From: Pseudomonas sp. NFACC02
Lineage (GTDB): Bacteria > Pseudomonadota > Gammaproteobacteria > Pseudomonadales > Pseudomonadaceae
Direction: 5' to 3'
DNA: 64,000 nt
Assembly (NCBI RefSeq): GCF_900110765.1
Contig: NZ_FOEO01000005.1
Coordinates: 83,675-147,674, forward strand
In this document: piece by piece, positions 35,033 through 44,062 of the stretch
How positions within the stretch are numbered: the first letter of the stretch is position 1
Layout of the letters: every line of letters starts with the position of its first letter
Position numbers and translations under genes: made by a program
Notes under the pieces: model-generated
Told to the model about the DNA's origin: nothing
Seen by the model: the letters and a program-made list of their open reading frames with translations, nothing else
The model's database searches: none

Positions 35033-35590
35033 ATGTTAAGTCGGTCACTGACCCTCGCTATTCTGTTTGCCGTGTCCAGCCCGTTGCTGGCGGCGGACAG
35101 TGATACCCCGCTGGGCCAGGAGCGGGGCAGGACTCGCCCGTTGATCATCATTGCCTCGAGCTCGGTAGATCCGACGTTGGTGAGCCTCAAGAAGAGCCTT
35201 GACGAGCCAGCCAATAAAGAGGCTTTCGCCAAACGCAGCATGGTTCTCTATACGATCGTCAACATGATCGGCCAGCGTAACGGCAAAGACATGGACGCCC
35301 AGTCAACCATGGCGCTGATTCGTGACCTGAAGCTGGGCGCCCGGCCGGGCGATCAAGCGCAGGTGATTCTGGTCGGCAAGGACGGAGAAACCAAGATCGA
35401 CCACAAGGGCAACATCGATCCCAAGGAAATCTTCAGCACCATCGACCAGATGCCGATGGCCGAGAAAGAGGCCGCCGCCCCAGCGCCCGTTCCACCCGCC
35501 GCCGAACCTAAATCGACAGCGCAGGGCGGGAAACCCGGCAAGGGAGGCAAGGCTGCTCCGGCGGCGCCTGCCGCGCAGCCCGATGATTGA
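35033..35590 (+). CDS. DUF4174 family exported protein
   Basis: Predicted 185 residues. Signal peptide MLSRSLTLAILFAVSSPLLA. The DUF4174 domain (about 33-140) begins TRPLIIIASSSVDPTL and ends VILVGKDGETKIDHKG ... IDQMPMAEKE, a thioredoxin-like fold without active cysteines. The tail (about 145-185) is Ala/Pro/Gly-Lys rich. The start is fixed by AAGGAGG seven bases before ATG 35033. Function unknown. Confidence 0.82.
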   Translation: MLSRSLTLAILFAVSSPLLAADSDTPLGQERGRTRPLIIIASSSVDPTLVSLKKSLDEPANKEAFAKRSMVLYTIVNMIGQRNGKDMDAQSTMALIRDLKLGARPGDQAQVILVGKDGETKIDHKGNIDPKEIFSTIDQMPMAEKEAAAPAPVPPAAEPKSTAQGGKPGKGGKAAPAAPAAQPDD

Positions 35591-35672
35591 CAGTTTGTAA
35601 ATCGACGCACCTGCCAGCGCCGCGCCTGGCCTTTGCTGCTACTATCGCTCCTTTTTTATCGAAAGGACTGTC

Positions 35673-36017
35673 ATGAAACACTGGGCGGGAGCTGTAGCGC
35701 TGGTCATGCTGGCGGGTTGCATGAGCTTGAATCACACGCGTTCGACGGGCCCGGCGCAGGTGTATTCCAGCCAGAAACCAGCCGCTGCGGTCGCTGAATG
35801 CATCAAAGTGACCTGGGCCAATGTGCAATTGTTCGGTGACGTGGCCGATGTATTCATGGACAAAGGCAACCCGGGCGAATTCACCGTCTATACCACTGAA
35901 GGCGAATACTTCGCCGACGTGATGGGTAAAGGTGCGTCCACGACGATCAATTTCTACGCGAAAGAAGGCACCAAGGCCGTCGACCAGCGCGGTGCCGTAT
36001 TGGCCACCTGCCTGTAA
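35673..36017 (+). CDS. Small lipoprotein
   Basis: Predicted 114 residues with lipoprotein signal (VALVMLAGCMSLNH; lipobox LAGC, Cys about 16). The mature part has two more cysteines (in AAVAECIKV and at the C terminus, ATCL) likely to form a disulfide, and beta-rich segments such as GEFTVYTTEGEYFADV. No known family. AAAGGA lies 10 bases before ATG 35673. Confidence 0.7.
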   Translation: MKHWAGAVALVMLAGCMSLNHTRSTGPAQVYSSQKPAAAVAECIKVTWANVQLFGDVADVFMDKGNPGEFTVYTTEGEYFADVMGKGASTTINFYAKEGTKAVDQRGAVLATCL

Positions 36018-36165
36018 TCATCCCTCCAGGCACATGATGTTTATTCGCGGGGTCATGCTACGCCGATGTCTGCGTATCGCATGATCGTGATTCCCGCGAA
36101 TGAATGCAGCCGCCAGGCCATCGGCCGGCTGTCGACGCTCCTGCTGACCCGTGACGTTGCCCTCC

Positions 36166-36798
36166 TTACATCGGCGGCGTCACGCCATGCTCTCCTGCGG
36201 AAATCGAAAGGGCGTTCAGCGCCCCGTTGTCGGCTTTCTTCGCCTGCAGCACGACTTTTACGCCAGGCTTGAGCAGGCTTCGGTCCGCCGGCACCAGATT
36301 GACGATTGGCACGTCATCCGGGATGACGATCTTCTTTTGCCCGCCCTTGTAGTTCACTGTGATAGTGCGGCCATTACTCGTCACCAGATCGCCCACCGAT
36401 CCGTTGGTCATGGTGCTGTCCTTACCCAGATCGAATGCCCGGTGACCATCGCCCGTGCCAGCCATTTCTGGCGGGAAGACGTGGACTTCGAGGGCCTTGA
36501 GCGTGCCATCCGGTTGTGGAATCGCGGCGGAACCGACGTAGCTGCCCGGTTTGATGTCCGACACTTGAGCAAGCGTCACGCCGCGTACCTGAGTGTCGCT
36601 GGTCAGGTTGACCTGCAGGTCCTCACCCCGGTTGCTATGAATCTTGAGCAGGTTGCCCTCGACGGCGGTAATGGCGCCGCGTACCCGGGTTGGCTTGGCG
36701 TCCTCGGCCTGCGACGGGCTTGCAAGCATCATCGACGACACCAGCAGGCTCGAAATCAGAAAGGTGTCACGCAGGCGTTTGACAGTGGTTGTTTTCAT
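36166..36798 (-). CDS. Exported beta-rich protein of unknown function
   Basis: Predicted 210 residues, signal peptide to about residue 32 (LVSSMMLASPSQAED). It contains two repeats of a short beta unit: VRGAITAVEGNLLKIHSNRG then LVTSNGRTITVNYKGGQKKI, as in DUF5666-like or OB-fold periplasmic proteins. The start at ATG 36798 gives a normal signal peptide; a longer frame lacks one. Function not recognised. Confidence 0.7.
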   Translation of the reverse strand: MKTTTVKRLRDTFLISSLLVSSMMLASPSQAEDAKPTRVRGAITAVEGNLLKIHSNRGEDLQVNLTSDTQVRGVTLAQVSDIKPGSYVGSAAIPQPDGTLKALEVHVFPPEMAGTGDGHRAFDLGKDSTMTNGSVGDLVTSNGRTITVNYKGGQKKIVIPDDVPIVNLVPADRSLLKPGVKVVLQAKKADNGALNALSISAGEHGVTPPM

Positions 36799-36920
36799 GA
36801 AGGGCACAGTCCTCTGTGGATTGACGAGCACTGAGCTTAGCGCTGCCCGCACGAGGCGTGGATGACATCCCTGTCAGAAACGCTCGAGTGCGCGCGAGTG
36901 GCGCACAGGGAGCGTGAGGC

Positions 36921-38387
36921 CTACTGCTGCAGCGAGATGGCGGTATTGGCCAGCTTTGGCTGATTGAACATGCTCACCAGCACTTCATCGAGGACTGACG
37001 ACGCGCCCCAGGGACGTGGGTCGTTCAAGATGGCGACGACGACCCAGGTGTTGCCGTTGCTGTCGCGGCTGAAGCCGGCGATCGCACGGACGGTGTTCAA
37101 GGTGCCGGTCTTGATGTGCGCCTCGCCGCGCAAAGCGGTCCGCTTCAGGCGCTTGCGCATGGTGCCGTCCATGCCAGCCAGCGGCAGCGAACTCATGAAC
37201 TCCGCCTGGTATGGACTGTTCCACGCGGCTTGTAGCATCTGTGCCATCTCTCGGGCGCTCACCCGTTCGGCACGGGACAGGCCTGAGCCGTTTTCCATGA
37301 CCAGATGCGGCGCGATGATGCCTTTTTTCGCGAGCCACTGCCGAATCACGCGCTGCGCGGCTTTCGCATCATCGCCGTCGGCTTCGTTGCGAAACTCCGA
37401 CCCCAGGCTCAGGAACAACTGCTGGGCCATGGTGTTGTTACTGAATTTGTTGATGTCGCGGATAATCTCGGCCAGGTCTGGCGAATAGGCTTTGGCCAGC
37501 AATTTGGCGCCGCCAGGCACGACATCCAGACGGTCCTTGCCGAGAATCGTGCCGCCCAGTTCCTGCCAGATCGCGCGCACGGCGCCTGCGGTGTAGGTCG
37601 GATGATCGAGCAGCGACAAATAGGTCTGCGAGTTGCAGCCATCGCCCAACTGACCCGATACCGTCACTGTGACGCCGCCATTGGCATCCGGGACCGGGTT
37701 GTACAGCACATCGCCTGTGCATTTGTTCGAGGACAGCGCCTTGACCTGATTGTTGATGTGGATCGCCGCAATAGGCGGCTCCACCGACACCAGTATCTTG
37801 CCGCCGTCGTTGCGGGTCACGAAACGCAGGGCCTTGAGGTTAACCATCAATGAATCCGGGCGGACCAGAAACGGCTTGTTCTTGTCATTGCCGTCGTCAT
37901 CGAACACTGGCAACTGCGGCTGAACAAAATGGCTGCGGTCCAGGACCAGATCGCCCGTGACCTGTTGCACGCCATTGGCGCGCAGGTCGCGCATCAGCAG
38001 CCAGAGTTTCTCCATGTTCAGCTTGGGGTCTCCGCCCCCTTTAAGGTAGAGATTGCCGCGCAACACGCCGTTGCTCAGGGTCCCGTCGGTGTAGAACTCG
38101 GTTTTCCACTGATGGGTCGGCCCGAGCATTTCCAGCGCTGCGTACGTGGTCACCAGCTTCATGGTCGAAGCAGGGTTAACCGAAACGTCGGCGTTGAACA
38201 CGGTGGGGGTGCCGGGACCGGTGACAGGCAGCATGACCAGCGACAAGGCGTTGTTATCGAGTTTGCTCGCCTTGAGGGCTGCTTGAACCTTGGGAGGCAG
38301 GGCGGTGTTGATCGGAGCGGCAGTAACAGAGAGTGAAATCGGCAGAAGCAGGGTGGCGAGAAACAGTGGACGTAAAGACTTGATCAT
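36921..38387 (-). CDS. dacB: D-alanyl-D-alanine carboxypeptidase/endopeptidase DacB (PBP4)
   Basis: Peptidase family S13, 488 residues with signal peptide (LATLLLPISLSVTAA). Active-site motifs: SxxK in NPASTMKLVT (about 72), SxN in NKFSNNTMAQ, and KTG in HIKTGTLNTV. Cysteines in NKCTGDV and GDGCNSQ are within the inserted domain. It trims and cleaves peptidoglycan crosslinks in the periplasm; loss of DacB in P. aeruginosa triggers AmpC induction. Single gene from ATG 38387. Confidence 0.92.
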   Translation of the reverse strand: MIKSLRPLFLATLLLPISLSVTAAPINTALPPKVQAALKASKLDNNALSLVMLPVTGPGTPTVFNADVSVNPASTMKLVTTYAALEMLGPTHQWKTEFYTDGTLSNGVLRGNLYLKGGGDPKLNMEKLWLLMRDLRANGVQQVTGDLVLDRSHFVQPQLPVFDDDGNDKNKPFLVRPDSLMVNLKALRFVTRNDGGKILVSVEPPIAAIHINNQVKALSSNKCTGDVLYNPVPDANGGVTVTVSGQLGDGCNSQTYLSLLDHPTYTAGAVRAIWQELGGTILGKDRLDVVPGGAKLLAKAYSPDLAEIIRDINKFSNNTMAQQLFLSLGSEFRNEADGDDAKAAQRVIRQWLAKKGIIAPHLVMENGSGLSRAERVSAREMAQMLQAAWNSPYQAEFMSSLPLAGMDGTMRKRLKRTALRGEAHIKTGTLNTVRAIAGFSRDSNGNTWVVVAILNDPRPWGASSVLDEVLVSMFNQPKLANTAISLQQ

Positions 38388-38708
38388 TCATTAAAACCCT
38401 ACTGCGAGAAGAGGGGAGTACATGAGGGGATGGATTCCCTCGTGACGTGAAAACAGGAAGCCGAAAATAATCTCCGTGCCCGAAGGGCTGAAAGATGGCG
38501 ACCTCACAAAGCGGCATTATGCCCCAAGCTTTCGTGACTTGCGCCGGGGGACCGGCGTCAAATCCGGCTATTTTTTTAAATGCCGCCGGATTGGCACGTT
38601 AAAACACGTTTTTCTGGGCTGCGTCGTCGGCCAATAGCGCCGGTTTCGGGCTTTTGTGCGCCCAAGCTGGTAGAGTGCCGCCCGATATTTACTTTTGAGG
38701 ATGTTTCC
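38388..38708. other. Intergenic region dacB-yggL
   Basis: This 321-base divergent gap must hold both promoters. A possible imperfect hairpin AATCCGGC...GCCGCCGGATT spans about 38560-38592 around a T7 run. I see no small gene or RNA that I can support. Confidence 0.5.
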
Positions 38709-39053
38709 ATGGCGACTAACCGTTCCCGCCGTCTGCGCAAAAAACTCTGCGTGGATGAATTCCAGGAGCTGGGTTTTGAACTGAACCTGGAGTTCAAGGA
38801 GAACCTGGACGACATGGCGATCGACGCGTTCCTCGACGCCTTCCTGGCAGAAGCGATGGATGCCAACGGTCTGGATTACGTCGGTGGCGATGACTTCGGT
38901 CTGGTCTGCCTCGCAAACCGTGGTTCGGTCACTGAAGAGCAACGCGCGACTGTTGAGAACTGGTTGAAGGCTCGTGAAGAGCTGACCAAGGTCGAAGTCA
39001 GCCCGCTGCTGGACGCCTGGTACCCGGAAAAGCCCATCAACAAACCTGTCTGA
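38709..39053 (+). CDS. yggL: YggL family 50S-ribosome-binding protein
   Basis: Predicted 114 residues, matching YggL (DUF469): NRSRRLRKKLCVDEFQELGF at the start, and NGLDYVGGDDFGLVC in the middle. YggL binds the large ribosomal subunit and in E. coli has roles in ribosome assembly. The start ATG 38709 follows GAGGA at a good distance; an upstream extension is not conserved. A perfect terminator follows. Confidence 0.92.
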   Translation: MATNRSRRLRKKLCVDEFQELGFELNLEFKENLDDMAIDAFLDAFLAEAMDANGLDYVGGDDFGLVCLANRGSVTEEQRATVENWLKAREELTKVEVSPLLDAWYPEKPINKPV

Positions 39054-39069
39054 TCGCAGGTGCGTTGCT

Positions 39070-39106
39070 AAAAAGGGAAGCAGGCGATGAGCCTGCTTCC
39101 CTTTTT
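39070..39106 (+). terminator. Terminator of yggL
   Basis: AAAAGGGAAGCAGGC - GATGA - GCCTGCTTCCCTTTT, a 15-bp perfect stem with T run; also works for the convergent kinase gene. Confidence 0.93.
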
Positions 39107-39130
39107 CACATTTGGACCGCCCGTAAAACG

Positions 39131-40906
39131 TTAGCTTGCCGGCAGCCGGTGCTTTAACAGTCCTTGTTCGAGCGCGGCCATCGCCGTCATCAGCGCCTGT
39201 ACCTGGGACGAGATGATCGTCGCTGATGCGGTGGCGTCACATGCCTCTTCGAGTTGCTCACACAGGTCTATGACGGTGGAAGCGCTGATGATTCGCGCCG
39301 CGCCTTTTATCTTGTGCGCTACGTCCTTGATCGCTCCGGTGCTGCCTCGCGCGCTCACCTCGCGCAGTTCTTCGACGTCATCCCGGCTGCTGGTGATCAA
39401 CTGACTGATGAGGTGCTGAATCATCTCGGGGCGATTACCGGTCAATGCCACGATGCTTGCCATGTCGAACGCAGGCGCGTCTGCGGTTGGGTGCTGGCTC
39501 CCCGGTCTGGCGCTCACTCGAGACAGTCTGTCGTTGAGCGCGGTCAGGCTGATCGGTTTGAACAGGCAGTCGTCCATTCCGGCGTCCCGGCAGCGTTGCG
39601 TCTCTTCTGGCTGGGCATTGGCGGTAAAACCGAGCACGGTACACGGTGCCTGCGCGTGCTCACGCTCGTGGGCACGGATGGCCCGGGTCAGGTCGTATCC
39701 ATTCATCACCGGCATGTTGCAGTCGACGATCACCAGATCGAAAGGGCGGGCCAGCCAGCGCTCCAGCCCCTGAGCACCTTGTTCGGCGACGTCGCAACGA
39801 TGACCCAGGAAGCCCAGCTGTTGACACAGCAGCAGGCGATTGGCCGGGTGATCGTCGACCACCAGGATGTCCAGCGTTGCCGAGGCGGGCTCTTCGGTTT
39901 CGCGCACGGGCGCCAGACTGGAGATGGGGTCGAGGGACGTCAGTTCGAACAACATTCGAACCTGGGTGCCCTGGCCCGGCTGACTGCTAAGGGTGAGCGT
40001 GCCGCCCATCATCTCGCACAGGCTACGGCAAATCACCAGGCCGAGCCCTGCGCCGGTTCTGGCGAGGTGACCGCTGTTGTCAGCTTGCGCGAAAGGAGCG
40101 AAGAGGCGCGACTGGTCCTCTTCGGTGATGCCGATACCGCTGTCCTGGATGATGACTTCAAGGCGGATCTGCTGCTCATGGGGCGCGTCCTCAACCTGCA
40201 GGCTGATGCGGATCTGGCCCTGTTGGGTGAATTTGATCGCGTTGCTGATGAGGTTGGACAGAATCTGTTTGAAGCGCAGTGGATCGATCAGCACGTCGAC
40301 GTTGATCCGGCTGTCCAGATCCAGTTGCAAGGTCAAGCTCTTCTGACGCGCGAGCCCGTCGAATACCCGGACAACCGACTCCACGAGCTGACGCAGATTG
40401 GCTCGCTCGGGGCTCAAGGTCAGGCGTCCGGATTCAATGCGGGCGATGTCGAGAATGTCACCGATCAATTCCAGCAGGTCCTTGGCCGAACTGTAGGCGA
40501 CTTCGATGGCGGGCCGGTCGAGCTGACCTTGATCCGCCCGTTTGAGCGCGAGCTCCAGCATCCCGATGACGGCATTCATCGGCGTGCGTATCTCGTGGCT
40601 CATGGTGGCGAGAAATGTGCTTTTGGCCCGGTTGGCGTCATCGGCTTGCTGTTTGGCGGTCTGCAATTCCTCGATCAACTCGCGTCGTTCACTGATGTCT
40701 ATCCAGCCGCCGATAATGCCCTGCACCTTTCCGAGCGAGTCGCGGAAAGGCAGGATCCAGTGATAGATGGTCAGTGAGCGGTCGCCAATGTGCAGTGACC
40801 GGTCAAGGATCAACGGTGTGTCCTCTTCCAAGATACATCGGAAGCGTAAACCCTTGATTTCATGGGTTAGAAATTCCTCCCCAAAACCTCCCCAATATCC
40901 CGCCAA
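39131..40906 (-). CDS. BvgS/EvgS-type hybrid sensor kinase, 5' part removed by prophage
   Basis: The remaining open frame gives up to 591 residues: end of a PAS domain (YHWILPFRDSLGKVQGIIGG), HisKA with MSHEIRTPMNAVIGM, HATPase (NLISNAIKFT, DSGIGI, GAGLGLVICRSL), receiver domain (LVVDDHPANR and phospho-Asp in VIVDCNMPVMNG) and a C-terminal Hpt domain (DVAHKIKGAARI). Intact relatives start with periplasmic solute-binding domains and a membrane span, totalling about 1200 residues. Here the frame stops being kinase-like near 40830-40870 and runs into phage DNA next to int. The first about 20 residues are phage-derived, so the product, if made, has no sensor. Confidence 0.85.
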   Translation of the reverse strand: MAGYWGGFGEEFLTHEIKGLRFRCILEEDTPLILDRSLHIGDRSLTIYHWILPFRDSLGKVQGIIGGWIDISERRELIEELQTAKQQADDANRAKSTFLATMSHEIRTPMNAVIGMLELALKRADQGQLDRPAIEVAYSSAKDLLELIGDILDIARIESGRLTLSPERANLRQLVESVVRVFDGLARQKSLTLQLDLDSRINVDVLIDPLRFKQILSNLISNAIKFTQQGQIRISLQVEDAPHEQQIRLEVIIQDSGIGITEEDQSRLFAPFAQADNSGHLARTGAGLGLVICRSLCEMMGGTLTLSSQPGQGTQVRMLFELTSLDPISSLAPVRETEEPASATLDILVVDDHPANRLLLCQQLGFLGHRCDVAEQGAQGLERWLARPFDLVIVDCNMPVMNGYDLTRAIRAHEREHAQAPCTVLGFTANAQPEETQRCRDAGMDDCLFKPISLTALNDRLSRVSARPGSQHPTADAPAFDMASIVALTGNRPEMIQHLISQLITSSRDDVEELREVSARGSTGAIKDVAHKIKGAARIISASTVIDLCEQLEEACDATASATIISSQVQALMTAMAALEQGLLKHRLPAS

Positions 40907-40919
40907 AACTCAACGTCGG
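40825..40919. other. Left prophage junction (attL), inferred
   Basis: Kinase-coding similarity ends inside this stretch and the integrase stop codon is at 40920. By analogy with lambda the attachment core lies between them. The exact core cannot be set without the right junction, which is beyond the window. No tRNA overlaps it. Confidence 0.55.
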
Positions 40920-42026
40920 TCACGCGACGTCGATCCACTCGGCCCCTCGGCTGTCCTTGTACAGATCGGTCATCGCGGCAGTCCGGTGCCCAAGCAATTT
41001 CTGTGCATCTCTTCCTTCGGCCTCGTGAAGCCTAGCCGCCAGCGATCGCATCTCGTGGAAGGTCGGCGGGCTGTCGCTGATTGGAATGCCGTGCTTAGCC
41101 GCGGCCCGGTCCCTCAGTTCAGAAAACGCATTCGTCAACGTGTCCAGCTTGAGAGGCGCGCCGGCTTTAGTGTGACCACCAATACTTTTCGCATGGTGGA
41201 TCAGGTGTTTCGAAAGAGTTCTGCCTCGGCACTCCTTGATAACTGTTGCCAAGTCGAGGCCGATTGCTTCCAGGCGTAACTCTGTGCTGATCCTGACCCG
41301 CGCCTTTGTTTTGGACTGGATGACATGCAAGAAGCCGTCGTGCACATCTTTGAACAGCATTTCCCTGATGTCCTCACGCCGTTGCCCGGTCAGAACGCCA
41401 AGTTCCAGCGCTCTCTTCAACCAAGGTCGGTCAGCCTCTGCGTGCATGGCCTTCCACAGGGTAAGGCTCAGTCGTTCGCGCTTCACTTTTGTTCGAGCCG
41501 CTTTGGTGGCATCGACCGGATTTAGATCACACCAACCTGCAGCGATCGCCTCAACGAATACATCGCGCAGCAACGACCTCAATGCCTTGGACATGTGAGC
41601 CTTCCCGTCCTTCGTAATGCCGTTCAGAAACGTGGCCACGTCCATTGTCCTGACACATTTAATTTCCAGGTGACCAAAGGCGTCCTCAAGGCGTTTACTC
41701 CGGCTCTTGAAGTTGTGCTTAGTACTTGAGCTCAGGTCCTTATCTTCATAGATGGCCTTGTATTCGATCATCCATTGAGCGAACGTGCGGCCCTTCTCCT
41801 TGATAGGCTCTGCCAGTCTGCTTGCGAGTGAAGGCTTCAACACATCGGCGTAATTAGCCGCCACCGCCTCACGGATAGCGGTTTCCTTGTCCTTGCCAAG
41901 GCCAAATATCCGGCCGGTAACGGGGTCTCGATAGGAGTAATAGGTGATCCCGTTACGGCGATCTGTCTTCCGGTAGAGATTCGGAGGCAGGTCTTTTGAT
42001 CCTTGGTTACGCGGCCTTGGCACCAT
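40920..42026 (-). CDS. int: Lambda-type tyrosine integrase
   Basis: Predicted 368 residues, similar in length and layout to lambda Int (356). The arm-binding domain (about 1-65) reads QGSKDLPPNLYRKTDRRNG and YYSYRDPVTGRIFGLGKD; then core-binding and catalytic domains. Catalytic residues: Arg in LTGQRREDIREM, Lys in IQSKTKARV, HxxR in FHEMRSLAARL, His in LLGHR and the nucleophilic Tyr in LYKDSRGAEW. ATG 42026 matches the lambda start; a GTG three codons upstream is possible. It overlaps xis, as in lambda. Confidence 0.95.
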   Translation of the reverse strand: MVPRPRNQGSKDLPPNLYRKTDRRNGITYYSYRDPVTGRIFGLGKDKETAIREAVAANYADVLKPSLASRLAEPIKEKGRTFAQWMIEYKAIYEDKDLSSSTKHNFKSRSKRLEDAFGHLEIKCVRTMDVATFLNGITKDGKAHMSKALRSLLRDVFVEAIAAGWCDLNPVDATKAARTKVKRERLSLTLWKAMHAEADRPWLKRALELGVLTGQRREDIREMLFKDVHDGFLHVIQSKTKARVRISTELRLEAIGLDLATVIKECRGRTLSKHLIHHAKSIGGHTKAGAPLKLDTLTNAFSELRDRAAAKHGIPISDSPPTFHEMRSLAARLHEAEGRDAQKLLGHRTAAMTDLYKDSRGAEWIDVA

Positions 42027-42249
42027 GACGAGCACTCTCTATACGACTGATCAGGCTCCCGCCGAGCGGGATTCGTTCTTGTTTATCAGGTTCACGGTAG
42101 CAGGCGTCGGAGTCGACGTAATAGCGCTTGCCGTGTTTGACCGGTGTCGGAGAAATCCGGCCCTCTCGCGCCCAGGTCCGCAAGGTATTCATGCTGGGGG
42201 GCGTTTTAAATTGCTCTGTCGCCCATTCTTCCAGTGTCATTTTTGGCAT
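42007..42249 (-). CDS. xis: Lambda-type excisionase
   Basis: Eighty residues with the winged-helix Xis fold: MTLEEWATEQFKTPPSMNTL, then RTWAREGRISPTPVKHGKRY and a basic C terminus (LISRIESARHGAKAA). Compare lambda Xis (LTLQEWNARQ, VRRWVRECRIFPPPVKDGRE). It directs Int toward excision. Its 3' end overlaps the int start by 20 bases, so the two are co-expressed from the leftward operon. Confidence 0.92.
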   Translation of the reverse strand: MPKMTLEEWATEQFKTPPSMNTLRTWAREGRISPTPVKHGKRYYVDSDACYREPDKQERIPLGGSLISRIESARHGAKAA

Positions 42250-42269
42250 TGGCTACCTCCGTCCGGGGT

Positions 42270-42731
42270 CTATGCGGGGTTGAGTGGTTGCAGTGTTGCT
42301 GCTGACTTGATCAACTCCGCCGCCTTGATCGCTATTGTGATTGCGTCAGCATTGGTTTCGTCGTGTTCGAGCATTTTGGCGATGTGGAATGCCTCTTCTG
42401 TCGAGACCGGGGCTGACAGTTCCGTCGTCAGATAATGATCAATCTCTTCTGCCGCGCCGTATTCGGTCAGGGTGTATTCGAGTAGGCAACCGCAGGTTTC
42501 GCAGTGGCAGCAACCATCGTTTTCTTGTTGCCATCCGCCATCAACGTACTCGGCTTCACCCGCTGCAACCTTTGCATCGGCACAAGGGCGGCAGTAGGAG
42601 GGCCCTTGGTCAACACCATTGCCGCCGATCCAATGCGGATATGGCACGTTCAAGCCGCTGGCGTGCTTAGTCAAAATCAAGAGTGCCGCACCCGACACCT
42701 CGGGCGTATTTACTAAGGTTGGCTCGGACAC
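42270..42731 (-). CDS. Phage hypothetical protein with Cys-rich zinc-binding segment
   Basis: Predicted 153 residues. The centre has CRPCADAKVA and, 25 residues on, CCHCETCGCLLEYT, likely a zinc site. The C-terminal part (STEEAFHIAKMLEHDETNAD) is helical. The start is a GTG at 42731 with GAGGAA five bases before it. First gene after xis in the leftward operon, 20 bases from xis. Function unknown. Confidence 0.7.
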   Translation of the reverse strand: MSEPTLVNTPEVSGAALLILTKHASGLNVPYPHWIGGNGVDQGPSYCRPCADAKVAAGEAEYVDGGWQQENDGCCHCETCGCLLEYTLTEYGAAEEIDHYLTTELSAPVSTEEAFHIAKMLEHDETNADAITIAIKAAELIKSAATLQPLNPA

Positions 42732-42889
42732 AGGAATTCCTCGCCCGCCGTACACCGGCGGACATTTTGAGAAATGGGAAGGGAAGGCTTTGTAGCGGCA
42801 AATGGCTACCGCCGGTCAGGTCTTTATGGCGTATTGCAATGAAGCGTCGACATCGGGGTCACAGTTAACCCTTTGTTACGAGCCAAATT

Positions 42890-43129
42890 ATGCTTGCCAT
42901 AGATATGCACTCGGAAAACAGTGAGGACCTGCTGAAAGAGCTCAACCAGGCCACAGAAGAGCTGATGTCGATCAACGAAATTTTCTTTGGCGGTGCGCAG
43001 TGGCAAATCGCGCATCGTCGTCAACAGGACGCATTTGGGTCCTGGCTCCGGTATATCAGAAAAGATCCGGTGTTCCAGAGCAGGTCAAAACCGCTTCTGG
43101 TTGATATGAAGCGGAAAGATAAGCGCTGA
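42890..43129 (+). CDS. Small phage hypothetical protein
   Basis: Seventy-nine residues on the strand opposite to its neighbours. It is helical and charged (SENSEDLLKELNQATEELMS), then GGAQWQIAHRRQQDAFGSWL. No clear ribosome site precedes ATG 42890; an ATG at residue 6 does not help. Composition looks coding. Antisense genes of this size in the early region are often lysogen-expressed accessory genes, but I cannot assign a role. Confidence 0.55.
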   Translation: MLAIDMHSENSEDLLKELNQATEELMSINEIFFGGAQWQIAHRRQQDAFGSWLRYIRKDPVFQSRSKPLLVDMKRKDKR

Positions 43130-43137
43130 GCTTCGGT

Positions 43138-43776
43138 TCATGGTGTCAGCCGCTTAAACTCGACGACCCAGACCCAAGGGTTGGCGTTCCATGCTTCAGC
43201 ACCATTGATAGATGCCCACAGTCCAGAGAAGCCGTGAATGACAGCCTCTTTGCATTCGTATCGGCTGGGGGCGCTCTCCAGAAACTGCTGACACATCGCG
43301 GCATCGACACCTTCCGCTTCTGCCTGATCGCCAGTGATGTCATGCAGCCGCTCAACGCGAACGTCGGTGATCTCTAGCAGGATGCGGCTCACCCAGCGAG
43401 GCATATGGATGCTAGGGCGGACCCGGCCGGCAGAGATCATTGAGCAACCCGACGTGCGTGTGACGCCATCGGCTGGATAGAGAATCGGTTCGCCTCGACT
43501 TAGCTCGTGGGGCGGCACTGCGTTGAGTTGTGCATCGGCCGCCCATGCCTCGCGCACCCACAGCCGGTCGCCTGGTCTACCGTATGGGCATTCGGGATTT
43601 GGCTTCGTCACGTCAGCGTTACGGATGAACGGTTGGCCCAGGCCATAGCTGCCGATGCCGGCCTTTGATCGTGGCTGAACCTTCACCACCCGCCGTGTGA
43701 CTGTCTTTCGTCCTTCCAGGATGGCGCGCACCATCGGCGCCGAGAAAAGTATCGGGCGTTCTTTTATTGCGGACAC
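43138..43776 (-). CDS. ASCH-domain-like phage protein
   Basis: Predicted 212 residues. The N-terminal part, ERPILFSAPMVRAILEGRKT, then VTRRVV, and the following CPYGRPGDRLWVREAWA are hallmarks of phage proteins with an ASCH/PUA-like RNA-binding fold. GTG 43776 is the start because GAGGAGATC lies just upstream. The C terminus (WASINGAEAWNANPWVWVVEF) is also typical. Role unknown; such proteins are common in early operons of Pseudomonas phages. Confidence 0.75.
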   Translation of the reverse strand: MSAIKERPILFSAPMVRAILEGRKTVTRRVVKVQPRSKAGIGSYGLGQPFIRNADVTKPNPECPYGRPGDRLWVREAWAADAQLNAVPPHELSRGEPILYPADGVTRTSGCSMISAGRVRPSIHMPRWVSRILLEITDVRVERLHDITGDQAEAEGVDAAMCQQFLESAPSRYECKEAVIHGFSGLWASINGAEAWNANPWVWVVEFKRLTP

Positions 43777-43846
43777 GTGATCTCCTCGCCGCATACGCAG
43801 CAGGCAATAGGGATAGGGATAGGGTGGGGCCGAACGGGCGGCGGGG

Positions 43847-44062
43847 TTACTTGTTCTGGCGCAAGGCTTCAGCAGCGCACAAGGCGCCGTATTCCTTCAT
43901 CTGCTCAAGCGTGTAGCCGGGGACTTCGCGTTCAGGCTGAAGGAAGCCCCAGTGGCGCGGAGGGTGGGGTAGGACGATGGCGGGAGGCAGAAGCCGCTGT
44001 TGCATTTGCTCACAGCCGCACCGAGCTGGATGTGCCTGTGGTTGTTGGCATCGTTTACTCAT
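43847..44062 (-). CDS. Small phage hypothetical protein
   Basis: Seventy-one residues from ATG 44062, with GGAGGAG immediately upstream. Cys-containing N terminus (MSKRCQQPQAHPARCGCEQM) and a helical C terminus (YTLEQMKEYGALCAAEALRQ). Overlaps the DUF4031 gene stop by four bases, so it is translationally coupled. Function unknown. Confidence 0.65.
   Translation of the reverse strand: MSKRCQQPQAHPARCGCEQMQQRLLPPAIVLPHPPRHWGFLQPEREVPGYTLEQMKEYGALCAAEALRQNK

Noticed and set aside
40840..40920. A tRNA or tmRNA gene as the phage attachment site
   Set aside because: No cloverleaf or tmRNA end is visible; the junction lies within kinase coding sequence.
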